A stretch of 33,242 nucleotides of DNA from an uncultured bacterium (GCA_938008595.1 CALLKD010000087.1:1-33242), one strand, 5' to 3'; counted from the stretch's first letter, positions 25,021 to 33,242 are shown. Notes: generated from the letters alone by a model not told the origin. A program made the numbers and translations.

Positions 25021-25374
25021 ATGGCATACTTCTTCCTTTCAGCCGCATTCATACTTAATGCCGCAGCAAATATTCTTTTGAAAATAGGGGCCACACGTGG
25101 ACTCAGCATGTCGGGTTCGTTGCTAACGCTAGTGACCTCTAACTGGCAAGCACTTCTAGGACTTACTCTTTTTGCGTCCAATGTTCTCTTTTATTTCCTT
25201 GCACTTCGCGCCTTGCCGCTTTCAGTGGCATATCCCGTAATGGTTGCGATGAGTTTCTTCTTGATTAACGGGTTTGCACTTTTGTTTCTCCATGAGCAGA
25301 GCTCTTTTCTGCAAATTGCTGGCTATGTGTGTATACTCATGGGAATCATTCTTGTGGTAGCAAAGCCCGTCTAA
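25021..25374 (+). CDS. Four-helix SMR/EamA-type membrane protein
   Basis: The 117-residue protein has four hydrophobic helices (about 3-20, 35-56, 62-84 and 94-114). It includes SVAYPVMVAMSFFLINGFAL and LQIAGYVCILMGIILVV, typical of small multidrug-resistance family and ArnE/ArnF-like proteins. In glycan loci such proteins are suggested to flip undecaprenyl-phosphate-linked sugars. Directly upstream of a UbiA-type prenyltransferase fusion, a role in moving a lipid-linked pentose or similar donor is plausible, but this is inference. It starts 5 nt after the GT gene with no SD. Confidence 0.82.
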   Translation: MAYFFLSAAFILNAAANILLKIGATRGLSMSGSLLTLVTSNWQALLGLTLFASNVLFYFLALRALPLSVAYPVMVAMSFFLINGFALLFLHEQSSFLQIAGYVCILMGIILVVAKPV

Positions 25375-25377
25375 TAT

Positions 25378-26640
25378 ATGAAATTCTCCTCACTCAACAC
25401 CAGTGACTTTACCGACAGCACCATCTTTCTTGATATCGATGGGACGATAGTGGGGGATGGGCAGGCAGCTCCTTCGGAAGAGGTGGTTGAACTAATTAAA
25501 GAGCTGGCAAAAGATAACGACGTATATATATGTTCAAATGGAGCGTTTGCCAGAACGGAGGAGCTTGCTCGCTCGCTTGGTGTCTCGAGTCTTCCAAAGA
25601 TGAGAAAGCCATTTTCACACAGGGTGGTAACGTCGTTAGAGAAGAGAGATCGTACGGTGGTGATTGGTGATAAGTATATAACCGATGGACTTTTTGCAGC
25701 GCGACTTGGTGCAGACTTTGTGCGCGTAGAGCGAATAGTGCTCGGACACGAGCGCCGTCACACAAAAGCTATTAATAGTATTGATGATATGTTCTGGGCT
25801 ATTCGCCCGTATGTGCAGATCGTGCGCCCTACACAGTGGGTAAAGAACCTACTTGTATTCGCACCACTCTTTTTTGCACGTGAGTTATTTAATCTCCATG
25901 CAGTTTCGGTAGCACTTCTCACTGGTATTGCATTTTCAAGTGCCGCTAGTGCCGTGTACGTATTTAATGATATTTGCGACGTTCAGCGTGACCGAGCACA
26001 TCCCAAAAAGAGACACCGGCCACTTGCTTCAGGTGCACTCTCAATTACAAAGGCCAAGTGGCTTTGGGTTCTGCTGTTTATCTTCACCCTCTACATACTC
26101 TCGCGCGTGCCCGTGGTCATGCCAGTGATCTTGCTCTATGTAGTTGTCAATACGGTATATAGCGTTTGGCTGAAGCATGTTGCTGTTGTGGACATTCTCC
26201 TGGTCGCCTCGTTTTACCTGATGCGCCTTATTGCGGGAGGGGAAGCAACCGCAACAACACTTTCTCCATGGATAATTCTATGTGTGTTCTTTGGTGCACT
26301 ATTTGTAATTCTTGGTAAGCGGCGTGCGGAATTTAAGCGAGAAGAGCGACGAAAGGTGCTCGACAACTACTCACGTGAGGCGCTTGATTTCATGTTGGTT
26401 GCCTCTGCCGTACTTACGCTCTCTTCCTATACGCTCTATACCGTAATTGGCCATCCACTGCCGTACTTGCTCTATACAACGGTATTTGTGGTGCTTGCTT
26501 TCTTCCGTACCCTAAATCATATGTACACAAATCCAGAGAGCGCAGAGTCACCAGAGCGCATGCTCTTTACCGACCCTTGGATCTTTGGAACCTTTATTTT
26601 ATGGGGTCTTTCAGCGTTCTGTATTTTCTATATAGGCTGA
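25378..26640 (+). CDS. HAD phosphatase - UbiA (DPPR synthase-like) fusion protein
   Basis: This 420-residue protein has two domains. Residues 1-135 are HAD-like: TIFLDIDGTIVGDG (motif I, DxD), VYICSNGAF (motif II) and VIGDKYITDGLFAARLGADF (motif IV, as in YqeG-type phosphatases). Residues about 145-420 are a UbiA prenyltransferase with eight or so membrane helices: RPTQWVKNLLVFAPL, YVFNDICDVQRDRAHPKKRH (first Asp motif) followed by RPLASG, and VVDILLVASFYLMRLIAGG. These match decaprenyl-phosphate phosphoribosyltransferase of mycobacterial arabinan synthesis. That enzyme joins PRPP and polyprenyl phosphate, and a phosphatase then removes the 5-phosphate. The fusion could carry both steps; that is my inference. 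It lies 3 nt after the SMR-type gene. Confidence 0.86.
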   Translation: MKFSSLNTSDFTDSTIFLDIDGTIVGDGQAAPSEEVVELIKELAKDNDVYICSNGAFARTEELARSLGVSSLPKMRKPFSHRVVTSLEKRDRTVVIGDKYITDGLFAARLGADFVRVERIVLGHERRHTKAINSIDDMFWAIRPYVQIVRPTQWVKNLLVFAPLFFARELFNLHAVSVALLTGIAFSSAASAVYVFNDICDVQRDRAHPKKRHRPLASGALSITKAKWLWVLLFIFTLYILSRVPVVMPVILLYVVVNTVYSVWLKHVAVVDILLVASFYLMRLIAGGEATATTLSPWIILCVFFGALFVILGKRRAEFKREERRKVLDNYSREALDFMLVASAVLTLSSYTLYTVIGHPLPYLLYTTVFVVLAFFRTLNHMYTNPESAESPERMLFTDPWIFGTFILWGLSAFCIFYIG

Positions 26641-26655
26641 AATAGGGGGCACGAG

Positions 26656-26661
26656 TATACT
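26656..26661 (+). promoter_or_regulatory. -10 box (TATACT), leaderless start of the epimerase gene
   Basis: TATACT ends 8 nt before the ATG at 26670. There is no SD. Confidence 0.6.
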
Positions 26662-26669
26662 ACATATAT

Positions 26670-27707
26670 ATGGCACGGTATTTCATCACAGGGGGATCGG
26701 GGTTTCTAGGTATCAATCTTGTGCGACATTTATTAAAAGACGGGCATGACGTAGTGTCATACGACCTACTGCCATTTGAGTACCCTGAGAGAAGTCAGAT
26801 CACTGAGATCATTGGAGATATTCGAAACAAGGAAGAACTTACAACGGCCATGAAGGGTGCAGACTTTGTGGTGCATACTGCAGCAGCCCTGCCGCTATAT
26901 AGCGCAGAAGACATTCGTTCAACTGACATAGACGGAACACGAAATGTTCTGGACGCCGCATTAGAACATGGTGTTGAGAGAATGGTGCACGTTTCTTCAA
27001 CAGCGGTATATGGTATTCCTGATCATCATCCACTTGTTGAGACAGACATGCTCGATGGTGTGGGAGAGTACGGAAAGGCAAAGATTCGTGCAGAGGAACT
27101 CTGTTTGGAGTACCGAGAGAAGGGAATGATTGTTCCAATCATCCGTCCTAAATCATTCATCGGTCCTGAACGTCTTGGGGTGTTTGCACTCTTCTATGAT
27201 TGGGCAGCGGATGGAAGAGGATTCCCAATGATTGGAAGTGGCAATAACCGCTACCAGCTTCTGGATGTGGAAGATCTCTGTGATGCAATTTATGCAACAA
27301 CTACGGTTTCTGCAGAGGCGGCAAATGACACATTCAATATAGGAGCGGCAGAGTTTACCACCATGAAGGAAGACTATCAGGCAGTGTTGGATAGGGCAGG
27401 GTTCGGGAAGAAGATACACGGATTTCCCGCAGCACCAATGATATGGACGTTACGAGTGCTTGAGTTCTTCCACCTCTCACCACTGTATAAGTGGGTATAT
27501 GAGACCGCATCTAAGGATAGTTTTGTTTCAATAGAAAAGGCACAGGCACAACTTGGGTATGCACCGCGCTATTCAAACAAGGATGCGCTTGTTCGAAACT
27601 ATGACTGGTATGTTCTGCACCAGAGTGAATTCGCGCGGGCAAGCGGCGTTTCGCATCGAGTGCCATGGAAGCAGGGGATTCTTTCAATTGCGAAGCTCTT
27701 CTTTTAG
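26670..27707 (+). CDS. NAD-dependent epimerase/dehydratase (extended SDR)
   Basis: The 345-residue protein has the GxxGxxG nucleotide-binding loop ITGGSGFLGINLVRHLL at about 6-22, DVVSYDLL, VHTAAALPLY, the catalytic Ser region MVHVSSTAVYG near 104-114 and the YxxxK motif GEYGKAKIRAEE near 130-141, then IIRPKSFIGPERLG. It belongs to the extended SDR family of sugar-nucleotide epimerases and dehydratases. The sugar is not identifiable. Next to the HAD-UbiA fusion it might modify the polyprenyl-linked pentose (compare DprE-type epimerisation) or a UDP-sugar. It has its own -10 box and starts 30 nt after the fusion gene. Confidence 0.9.
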   Translation: MARYFITGGSGFLGINLVRHLLKDGHDVVSYDLLPFEYPERSQITEIIGDIRNKEELTTAMKGADFVVHTAAALPLYSAEDIRSTDIDGTRNVLDAALEHGVERMVHVSSTAVYGIPDHHPLVETDMLDGVGEYGKAKIRAEELCLEYREKGMIVPIIRPKSFIGPERLGVFALFYDWAADGRGFPMIGSGNNRYQLLDVEDLCDAIYATTTVSAEAANDTFNIGAAEFTTMKEDYQAVLDRAGFGKKIHGFPAAPMIWTLRVLEFFHLSPLYKWVYETASKDSFVSIEKAQAQLGYAPRYSNKDALVRNYDWYVLHQSEFARASGVSHRVPWKQGILSIAKLFF

Positions 27708-27741
27708 TATGAGCTCCTGTATCGCAGGTGTGAAATCTAAG

Positions 27742-27747
27742 TAAAAT
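27742..27747 (+). promoter_or_regulatory. -10 box (TAAAAT), leaderless start
   Basis: TAAAAT ends 6 nt before the ATG at 27754. Confidence 0.5.
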
Positions 27748-27753
27748 ATACGT

Positions 27754-28395
27754 ATGGAAGTACCATCATTGTTGCGAAGTGCTGAGCATAAAGCGCTCGG
27801 AACGATCACACTCTCAGGAACTGTTCTTGATATAGGCGGAGACGCTAAGTCAGCATATCGATCGCTTTTTGGCGGTGAGCATTCCTTTACAACAGTAAAT
27901 CTTGATACAAAGACAACTCCAGATATTTTCCATGACCTAGAGGAGCCACTTCCGATTGGGGACAGTACGTATGACCACGTACTGCTAATTAACGTACTTG
28001 AGCATATTTATAACTACCGCCAACTTCTTAGCGAATCAGTCCGTGTTCTCCGCCCTCACGGCACAGTATCAATTGTGGTTCCATTTCTATACCCAATACA
28101 TCCTTCGCCTAATGACTTCTGGCGCTACAGCAAAGAAACGCTCGTGCGAGAGTGTAGTGCCGTAGGTCTTTCCGTAACGCAGGTTACGGCACTTGGTGGA
28201 GGGGTGTTTTCTGTACGGTATTTGCTCCTTGAACGACTCCTTCCATTCCCGTGTAGGTTTGTAGGTTTCTATACGCTGCGGCCGCTCGCACAGGTGCTCG
28301 ATATCGTGTTTACAAAGATAGCTCGGGCATTGGGGAAGAAATACAACCCTGAGGAGTATGCCCTTGGATTTTTGGTGCACGCAACAAAACAATGA
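27754..28395 (+). CDS. Class I SAM-dependent methyltransferase
   Basis: The 213-residue protein has motif I as GTVLDIGGDAKSAYRSLF (about 23-40), an acidic loop VNLDTKTTPDIFHDLEEPLP, and HVLLINVLEHIYNYRQLL followed by RVLRPHGTVSIVVPFLYPIH, the usual 'N-x-LEH...VL-P-G' stretch of Rossmann-fold methyltransferases. Motif I is atypical (GGDAKS rather than GxGxG). WRYSKETL resembles methyltransferases of glycan loci. It probably methylates a sugar or lipid-linked glycan. The gene overlaps the tandem GT4 gene by ATGA at 28392-28395. Confidence 0.87.
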   Translation: MEVPSLLRSAEHKALGTITLSGTVLDIGGDAKSAYRSLFGGEHSFTTVNLDTKTTPDIFHDLEEPLPIGDSTYDHVLLINVLEHIYNYRQLLSESVRVLRPHGTVSIVVPFLYPIHPSPNDFWRYSKETLVRECSAVGLSVTQVTALGGGVFSVRYLLLERLLPFPCRFVGFYTLRPLAQVLDIVFTKIARALGKKYNPEEYALGFLVHATKQ

Positions 28396-30659
28396 ACTCA
28401 TCAAAAAAGATACGGGTAGTGTTTGTGCTAAACGATTTCATAATCGGAGGAGTGCAACGCCTGTACCTTGAACTATTTACACACCTCGATCAATCGATGT
28501 ATGAACTGCACCTCATTACCCTCATAGAGTTTCCTAAGCGAGCAAATCTATATGACAGTATCCCTGCGCACGTACACGTGCATCGTCTCACGATAGATGG
28601 GTTTAGGGATGTGCGTGGGTGGTGGTATTTATACAAACGCTTTGCGGTAATAAAACCAGACCTTGTTCTAACCACGCTATATTTCAGTAACACACTCGTG
28701 CGTACCATAGGACTTCTTTTCAAATTCCCCATACTTGCCGCAGAGCAAAACACGAATACGTGGAAGAGTACGGCGCAGATTGTAGTAGATCGAGTACTCT
28801 CATACCGATCTGCTTGCATAATTGCCGCGTCAAAGACCGTAAAGGAATTTTCTGCCAAACAAGCAGGCATATCACCGGTACGCTTTACCGTGATACATAA
28901 CAGTATTGATAGTGCGCGCATGAATGAAGAGGCAACACACATTGCACGTAGTGCAGTTCTTTCTGAGTTTGGCTTTGGGGAACATGATCGCATTGTTGTG
29001 AATGTTGCTCGTCTCGTACCGCAGAAGAATCACGCCATGCTCATAGAGGGATTTGCGAGGTTTCAAAAGAGCCATCCGAATTACAAACTTCTTATCCTTG
29101 GAGAAGGATCACTCCACGCCTCACTTACTGCACTCATCGCAGAGCACGGTATGCAGGAGAGTATTGTCTTAGCCGGAGCAAAGCAAAAGGTTGCTCCCTA
29201 TGTTGCCGCTGCTGATTTCTTTGTTTCAACGTCCTTTATCGAGGGCTTTGGTATTGCGCACGCAGAGGCGCTCGCCCTAGGTATTCCACTCCTTAGTACC
29301 AAGACAGCAGGTCCTGATGAAATGATTGAGGAAGGAGTCACGGGATATTTTGTTGACGCAACCATAGAGAGTATTGAAGAGGGACTTGTGCGTATGGCAG
29401 AGCACGGTGTCAGTGCCTCGCCAGAGCAGTTGCGTGCCAGTGTCGCCAGATTTGATAGCGTACACATTGCGAAAGAATATAGCGATGCATTTTTGCGTGC
29501 ACTTTCACGAAGGCCACAGCATGCAAAACCTCGTATTGCGCTTATGACCTATGCAATGGATAACCGTCCCAATAAGGGAACGGCGCTCTATACCAGAAAG
29601 CTGGTAGAGCGCTTACGTAAAGACCCCACCATAGAGTGCGTACTGGTGCATTATGAAAAGGTAGACGACCCACTGTATGAGAATGTGGAGGAGATCATAA
29701 TGCCCAAGGTACGGCTTCCGTACGGATCAAGATTTGTCTCGCAGATGCTGTTTTATCTGGAATATCGCACAGCACCCTTTGATTGTATTCACTGGTTTCA
29801 ACCAAGACTCTACCCCTTCTTTTGGCTCGCACCTGGAAGACATCTCATTGCTACTGCGCACGGTGGGGGAGATGTGCTAGCGCCCTCAAAGTTTATTTTC
29901 TCGAAGTCTGTATTTAATTTTATATTTACCCACTGGAGCCATACACTCGATGCCGTACTTGCCGTGTCAGATGCAGCAAAGCTTGAAATTGCGGAGGCAT
30001 ATCACATGCCACTTGAACGCATTGCGGTAACGTATAACGGAGGCGGGGAAGACATTGTGGTTCCAGATGCAGACGCCAGTGCTGAAATTATTGCGAGCTA
30101 CGGCATTACAAGACCGTATCTACTCGATGTCTCACGTCACGTGCCACATAAAAACATACCAACGCTTATCGATGCATACGACATCTTCCGAACGAAGCAT
30201 TCAGAGCGCACTGAGCAGCTGGTGATTGTTGGGTCACGCTCTATTTCCTATGAAGAGAACATGAAGCGCATACACGAGTCTCCGCACAAGGAGGACTGTA
30301 TCTGTATTGAGTTTGCTCCTACTGATCATCTTATGGCACTTTATCGAGGAGCGAGCGTATTTGTATTCCCATCTCTGAACGAAGGGTTTGGAATACCGGT
30401 TATAGAAGCTTTTAGTGCAGGTACTCCAGTTATTACGTCGAACACCACCGCCTTGCCGGAAATTGCAGGTGACGGCGCACTTCTGGTTGATCCTTCCGAC
30501 GCGCACGCGATAGCGGATGCAATGGCACGGCTTCTTGTTGATACCGAGCTTAGAAAGCAGTGCATTGAAAACGGACATCGACAGGCAAAGAAGTTCACGT
30601 GGGATGCTACGGCAAAGGAAACCGCAGAGGTGTACATGCGTGTCTTGGGTCAGCCGTAG
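28392..30659 (+). CDS. Tandem two-domain GT4 glycosyltransferase
   Basis: The 755-residue protein consists of two complete GT4 modules. Module 1 (about 1-375) has FVLNDFIIGGVQRLYLELF, NVARLVPQKNHAMLIEGF, LLILGEGSLHASLTAL and STSFIEGFGIAHAEALALGI. Module 2 (about 380-755) starts RIALMTYAMDNRPNKGTALY and has IATAHGGGDV, LDVSRHVPHKNIPTLIDAYD and FPSLNEGFGIPVIEAFSAGT. Both keep the E-x7-E signature, so both may be active and add two sugars in sequence. The modules are not close copies, suggesting a fusion of two different GTs rather than recent duplication. It overlaps the methyltransferase stop (ATGA) and has no SD. Confidence 0.92.
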   Translation: MNSSKKIRVVFVLNDFIIGGVQRLYLELFTHLDQSMYELHLITLIEFPKRANLYDSIPAHVHVHRLTIDGFRDVRGWWYLYKRFAVIKPDLVLTTLYFSNTLVRTIGLLFKFPILAAEQNTNTWKSTAQIVVDRVLSYRSACIIAASKTVKEFSAKQAGISPVRFTVIHNSIDSARMNEEATHIARSAVLSEFGFGEHDRIVVNVARLVPQKNHAMLIEGFARFQKSHPNYKLLILGEGSLHASLTALIAEHGMQESIVLAGAKQKVAPYVAAADFFVSTSFIEGFGIAHAEALALGIPLLSTKTAGPDEMIEEGVTGYFVDATIESIEEGLVRMAEHGVSASPEQLRASVARFDSVHIAKEYSDAFLRALSRRPQHAKPRIALMTYAMDNRPNKGTALYTRKLVERLRKDPTIECVLVHYEKVDDPLYENVEEIIMPKVRLPYGSRFVSQMLFYLEYRTAPFDCIHWFQPRLYPFFWLAPGRHLIATAHGGGDVLAPSKFIFSKSVFNFIFTHWSHTLDAVLAVSDAAKLEIAEAYHMPLERIAVTYNGGGEDIVVPDADASAEIIASYGITRPYLLDVSRHVPHKNIPTLIDAYDIFRTKHSERTEQLVIVGSRSISYEENMKRIHESPHKEDCICIEFAPTDHLMALYRGASVFVFPSLNEGFGIPVIEAFSAGTPVITSNTTALPEIAGDGALLVDPSDAHAIADAMARLLVDTELRKQCIENGHRQAKKFTWDATAKETAEVYMRVLGQP

Positions 30660-30675
30660 GCAAGACCCTACATGC

Positions 30676-30681
30676 TATAGT
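30676..30681 (+). promoter_or_regulatory. -10 box (TATAGT) of the Zn-ribbon methyltransferase gene
   Basis: TATAGT ends 17 nt before ATG 30699, predicting a leader of about 10 nt without an SD. Confidence 0.5.
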
Positions 30682-30698
30682 GAAAGCCACACCAAATC

Positions 30699-31703
30699 AT
30701 GCTCACCACCACGCTCGATAAGGACTACCAAGATATGCCACACGAGAGTGTGCCGTGCCCACTCTGTGATGTGCCAAATGATTATGTGCTTGCAAAGAGA
30801 GGGTATCCCGATGTTCCACTTATAAACGTGCTGTGTCGTACATGCGGGCTTATTCGTATTAATCCCCGCATGACTGCAGAAGGGTATGAACAATTCTACC
30901 AAGATGACTTCTTTACCTATCTTAATCCATACAGCAGACCTGCATACATAGAGGAGATTGAACGCACTACCGATGATACCTATGAGACCCCGTCCAAGCG
31001 TCTCATACTTCCATATATTAGAGACTACGTAAAAGAGAACGGAAACGTGCTTGATGTTGGTGCTGGCTTTGGACAGATGGTGTATATCTTGCGCAAGGAA
31101 AAGAATGTTAGTTTTGTTGGTCTTGAGCCTGATCCAGGATCACGCAGCGTGGCAAAGGAAAAGATGGGTATTGATCTACTACCAATCATGGTTGAAGAGT
31201 TCCTTGATACAAATACTCAGACCTTTGATTTCATCTTCATGGAGCAGGTGTTCGAGCATCTGCTAACACCTCTTGCAACTCTCAAGCGCCTCGCAAACGT
31301 ACTTGCCCCTGAAGGAGTTATCTATATTGGTGTTCCAAACGGATACGATCCGCAGGTGCCAATGGCCCTCTTCTATCAGCTTGCGCACACATACAACTAC
31401 ACACCAGCAACACTTAAAAAGTTTGCAGACGCTGCTGGACTTAAGATTATTTCAATCCGGGACCCACTGGGGAATCCGCTTGAGGCGCTACTTGCACGCA
31501 AGGACTCTTCATACCCTGAGGAGGATGCGTCACGTATGGTCGCTGGCTCTGACTGGAAGGACGTTGCACGAAGACTTACACGCAAGCAAAGAATTAATAC
31601 CCTACGTTCGTTTGGTAAGAAGGTGCTAACCGGTGTGTTTGGAAACACAGGGAAGGAAAGGGTACGGCGTGTTATTGACTCACTGATACGGTATCGGTAT
31701 TAG
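30699..31703 (+). CDS. SAM methyltransferase with N-terminal zinc ribbon
   Basis: The 334-residue protein has a zinc-ribbon-like start with CPLCDVPNDY and LCRTCGLIRINPRM (two CxxC pairs, about 20-53), a linker, then the Rossmann domain NVLDVGAGFGQMVYIL (motif I), FVGLEPDPGSRSVAKEKM, DFIFMEQVFEHLLTPLATLK and LAPEGVIYIGVPNG. This layout matches sugar C- or O-methyltransferases (Methyltransf_13/23-type) found in deoxysugar and polysaccharide loci. The last 32 nt overlap the 3' end of the convergent flippase gene. The substrate is unknown. Confidence 0.9.
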   Translation: MLTTTLDKDYQDMPHESVPCPLCDVPNDYVLAKRGYPDVPLINVLCRTCGLIRINPRMTAEGYEQFYQDDFFTYLNPYSRPAYIEEIERTTDDTYETPSKRLILPYIRDYVKENGNVLDVGAGFGQMVYILRKEKNVSFVGLEPDPGSRSVAKEKMGIDLLPIMVEEFLDTNTQTFDFIFMEQVFEHLLTPLATLKRLANVLAPEGVIYIGVPNGYDPQVPMALFYQLAHTYNYTPATLKKFADAAGLKIISIRDPLGNPLEALLARKDSSYPEEDASRMVAGSDWKDVARRLTRKQRINTLRSFGKKVLTGVFGNTGKERVRRVIDSLIRYRY

Positions 31704-32943
31704 CCCTACGGTCTCGTATAAGAAGATAGATAGAGATACCAATTGTTGCGAGAGAGGTTGCTACAAGGCCAATGATGGCTCCCCATACACCAATACGGGG
31801 AACGAGGATTATGAGACAAAGAAACTTTGGGATAAAACTTCCAACTGCAATGAGGTAGTTCTCCTGCACCTTTTTGTGTGCAAACAAATATGACCCAAAT
31901 GGATAGGTAATTGATGAGAGGGTGTAGAAGATTGCTACCTGAGAAAAATGGAGGGACGGGAGGTATTTAGGGAAGATATAGGTAAACATGAGTGGTGCTG
32001 CGAGTATATAGACTCCACACACAACGAGAATGCCGAGACCAAAGAGAAACATCTTGCGCGGTAGTGAATGAGTAATCTCCTGTGCGGTACGGTTTGCGAA
32101 CTTTGGGAACGCCAGCGTGCCGGTAATGCGAAGTACAGACTGCACCCTGTTTGGGACTGCCGTAGCAAGTGCGAAGATGGCAACCTGGATAGGGCCAAGG
32201 AAATGATACAGAACGATCTGGTCAATTGAGGAAATGAGCCGAGAGATGATCTGGAAGAGCGTCATCGATCTTCCATAGATAAAGAGTCCTTTGTCTGAGT
32301 TGGTGTTTTCAACTAAACGACGTCGTACATAGAAGGACGCGCCGATCCGCATAACAATATAGGGAACGAAGTACGCGACCATCAAACTGAAGAGACTTTT
32401 CGAGTACAGCATTGAAAGAACAAGGGACGCGCCTGAGACCACTTGCGTCATGATGTCGATACCTGCCCATTCCTTATATCGCTTCTTTCCATTTAGAAAT
32501 GCAGAGTATACGGAGAACGATTCCATGAACGGGAGTGCAATTGCAGCAAGGATAAATACCTTACCAAGTGCTTCTGAGCCGGTATAGAATTCATAGCCTG
32601 CAAGAATGAGTGCTGCACCAGTACCGAGTAAGCCCCACCGTAGTTTTGCACGAAGCCCCTCACCAAACGCAGCGTCGTTCCCATTACTTACTGCTTGAAT
32701 AATCGCCGTATCAATTCCAGGGAGTGCTGCAATGGTTAGTAGTCCGTATACGGAAATAACATAGCGATACATACCGTATGTCTCAACAGGAAGGAGGTTG
32801 GCAAAGGCAATAGTAAGACCGAGTGCAACTACGGCACTACTTACTTGCGTGGCGGTGAGAAAGAAGCCGCCTGATATGGCGTACCGGAGATCAATTCGGA
32901 GCAGGCTCTCTAGTCGTCTAAAAAGAGTACGGAGGAAAATCAT
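31672..32943 (-). CDS. Wzx-type oligosaccharide flippase (MOP superfamily)
   Basis: This 423-residue membrane protein has about 12-14 helices. The N-terminal region YAISGGFFLTATQVSSAVVA and LTIAFANLLPVETYGMYRYV is the typical Wzx/RfbX start. It continues with LPGIDTAIIQAVSNGN, LFQIISRLISSIDQIVLYHF and a C-terminal GVWGAIIGLVATSLATIGIS. It should flip undecaprenyl-linked repeat units across the membrane, completing the pathway of the sugar-phosphate transferase and GT4 enzymes. ATG 32943 is chosen; an upstream TTG (32970) is in frame, but a TATACT box (about 32957-32962, minus strand) lies between. It converges on and overlaps the methyltransferase gene by 32 nt. Confidence 0.9.
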   Translation of the reverse strand: MIFLRTLFRRLESLLRIDLRYAISGGFFLTATQVSSAVVALGLTIAFANLLPVETYGMYRYVISVYGLLTIAALPGIDTAIIQAVSNGNDAAFGEGLRAKLRWGLLGTGAALILAGYEFYTGSEALGKVFILAAIALPFMESFSVYSAFLNGKKRYKEWAGIDIMTQVVSGASLVLSMLYSKSLFSLMVAYFVPYIVMRIGASFYVRRRLVENTNSDKGLFIYGRSMTLFQIISRLISSIDQIVLYHFLGPIQVAIFALATAVPNRVQSVLRITGTLAFPKFANRTAQEITHSLPRKMFLFGLGILVVCGVYILAAPLMFTYIFPKYLPSLHFSQVAIFYTLSSITYPFGSYLFAHKKVQENYLIAVGSFIPKFLCLIILVPRIGVWGAIIGLVATSLATIGISIYLLIRDRRANTDTVSVSQ

Positions 32944-33014
32944 GTGAGGATAGCTCAAGTATATAGCCAAGGACTGTGCCTGTCTTGTGTTTGGCTCGTG
33001 GTGAATAAGTGGGT

Positions 33015-33020
33015 TATAGT
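33015..33020 (+). promoter_or_regulatory. -10 box (TATAGT), leaderless start
   Basis: TATAGT ends 6 nt before the ATG at 33027. Confidence 0.58.
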
Positions 33021-33026
33021 AGCGTA

Positions 33027-33242
33027 ATGCATACCGCTGTGGGTCGCTTACGCAGAGAACTTATTGATCATTGGCCAAGCTATGTGGTCATTCTTGCTGG
33101 ATTTGCGTTCCAGATCCTTCTTATTACCCGCTCCTTTGATTTTGTACTTACCAATCTCTTGCCTGACGATGCCTTCTATTACTTCCAGATAGCACGACAC
33201 ATAGTGCTTGGTGACGGGTCTACGTTTGATGGCGGGAATCCA
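33027..33242 (+). CDS. GT-C-type membrane glycosyltransferase, start only (cut by window end)
   Basis: The first 72 codons are visible, with no stop before the window end. There is a basic N-terminus (MHTAVGRLRRELIDHW), a membrane helix (about 19-36, YVVILAGFAFQILLI), and then FVLTNLLPDDAFYYFQIARH with DGSTFDGGNP. The DDAFYY segment in the first external loop is typical of GT-C polyprenyl-phosphate-dependent glycosyltransferases (ArnT/PMT or arabinofuranosyltransferase-like), where the acidic pair is catalytic. Such an enzyme could use the polyprenyl-linked donor suggested by the HAD-UbiA fusion. It follows TATAGT with a leaderless start. Confidence 0.78.
   Translation, partial: MHTAVGRLRRELIDHWPSYVVILAGFAFQILLITRSFDFVLTNLLPDDAFYYFQIARHIVLGDGSTFDGGNP

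Noticed and set aside
20392..33242. Glycan locus as a horizontally acquired island
   Set aside because: Start architecture (leaderless -10 boxes, ATGA overlaps, no SD) matches the housekeeping genes, and I see no flanking repeats or integrase.

Overview
The window looks like part of a Candidate Phyla Radiation (Patescibacteria) genome, most likely Parcubacteria-like. Supporting points are a short, divergent 16S rRNA with the CPR-style block AACTCAAAGGAATAGACGGG, insertions inside the 23S rRNA, an archaeal-type UMP kinase, very tight gene packing with overlapping ends, and genes that almost never carry a Shine-Dalgarno (SD) sequence. No species name can be given from sequence alone.

Layout. 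1-1551 is the 3' part of a 23S rRNA gene interrupted by two ORF-less insertions, at E. coli positions 1931 and 2593; the second has a clear group I intron core. A 5S rRNA and a terminator follow. 1821-10208 is housekeeping and envelope: a Cys-motif membrane protein, a RodA/FtsW-type SEDS protein, a GT4 glycosyltransferase, a membrane sugar-phosphate transferase, FolD, SecD, SecF and a UMP kinase. 10291-13760 is a separate block: a small unknown gene, a solitary 16S rRNA gene with its own promoter, processing stem and terminator, tRNA-Ile(GAT), and a second unknown gene. The 16S is not linked to the 23S-5S pair of this window, which lies upstream of it. 13807-20339 holds a PrcB-like membrane protein, an ATE-like transferase paired with a Mur ligase, a laccase/YfiH-like protein, RsmI, a small membrane protein and a TraD/VirD4-like ATPase. 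20392-33242 is a surface-glycan locus: five GT4 genes (one a tandem double enzyme), a small multidrug-resistance-type membrane protein, a HAD-UbiA fusion resembling decaprenyl-phosphate phosphoribosyltransferase, an SDR epimerase, two methyltransferases, a Wzx-type flippase and the start of a GT-C type membrane glycosyltransferase.

The most interesting signal is a matched pair of observations about translation. The 16S rRNA is structurally sound: helix 45 is intact and the 530-loop pseudoknot shows compensatory changes. However, the expected anti-SD CCUCC at its 3' end is replaced by AUAUCC. Correspondingly, most genes have no SD, and many have a TATAAT/TATACT-type -10 box ending only 5-10 nt before the ATG, which predicts leaderless mRNAs. 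Three genes break the rule (10348, 13079 and the minus-strand gene starting at 17435). They have G-rich SD-like sequences and GC-richer codons, two have 5' untranslated leaders behind TTGAC-type promoters, and all end in strong hairpins. They form a second gene class, and the two flanking the 16S share a C-terminal motif WF(x)KWRL.
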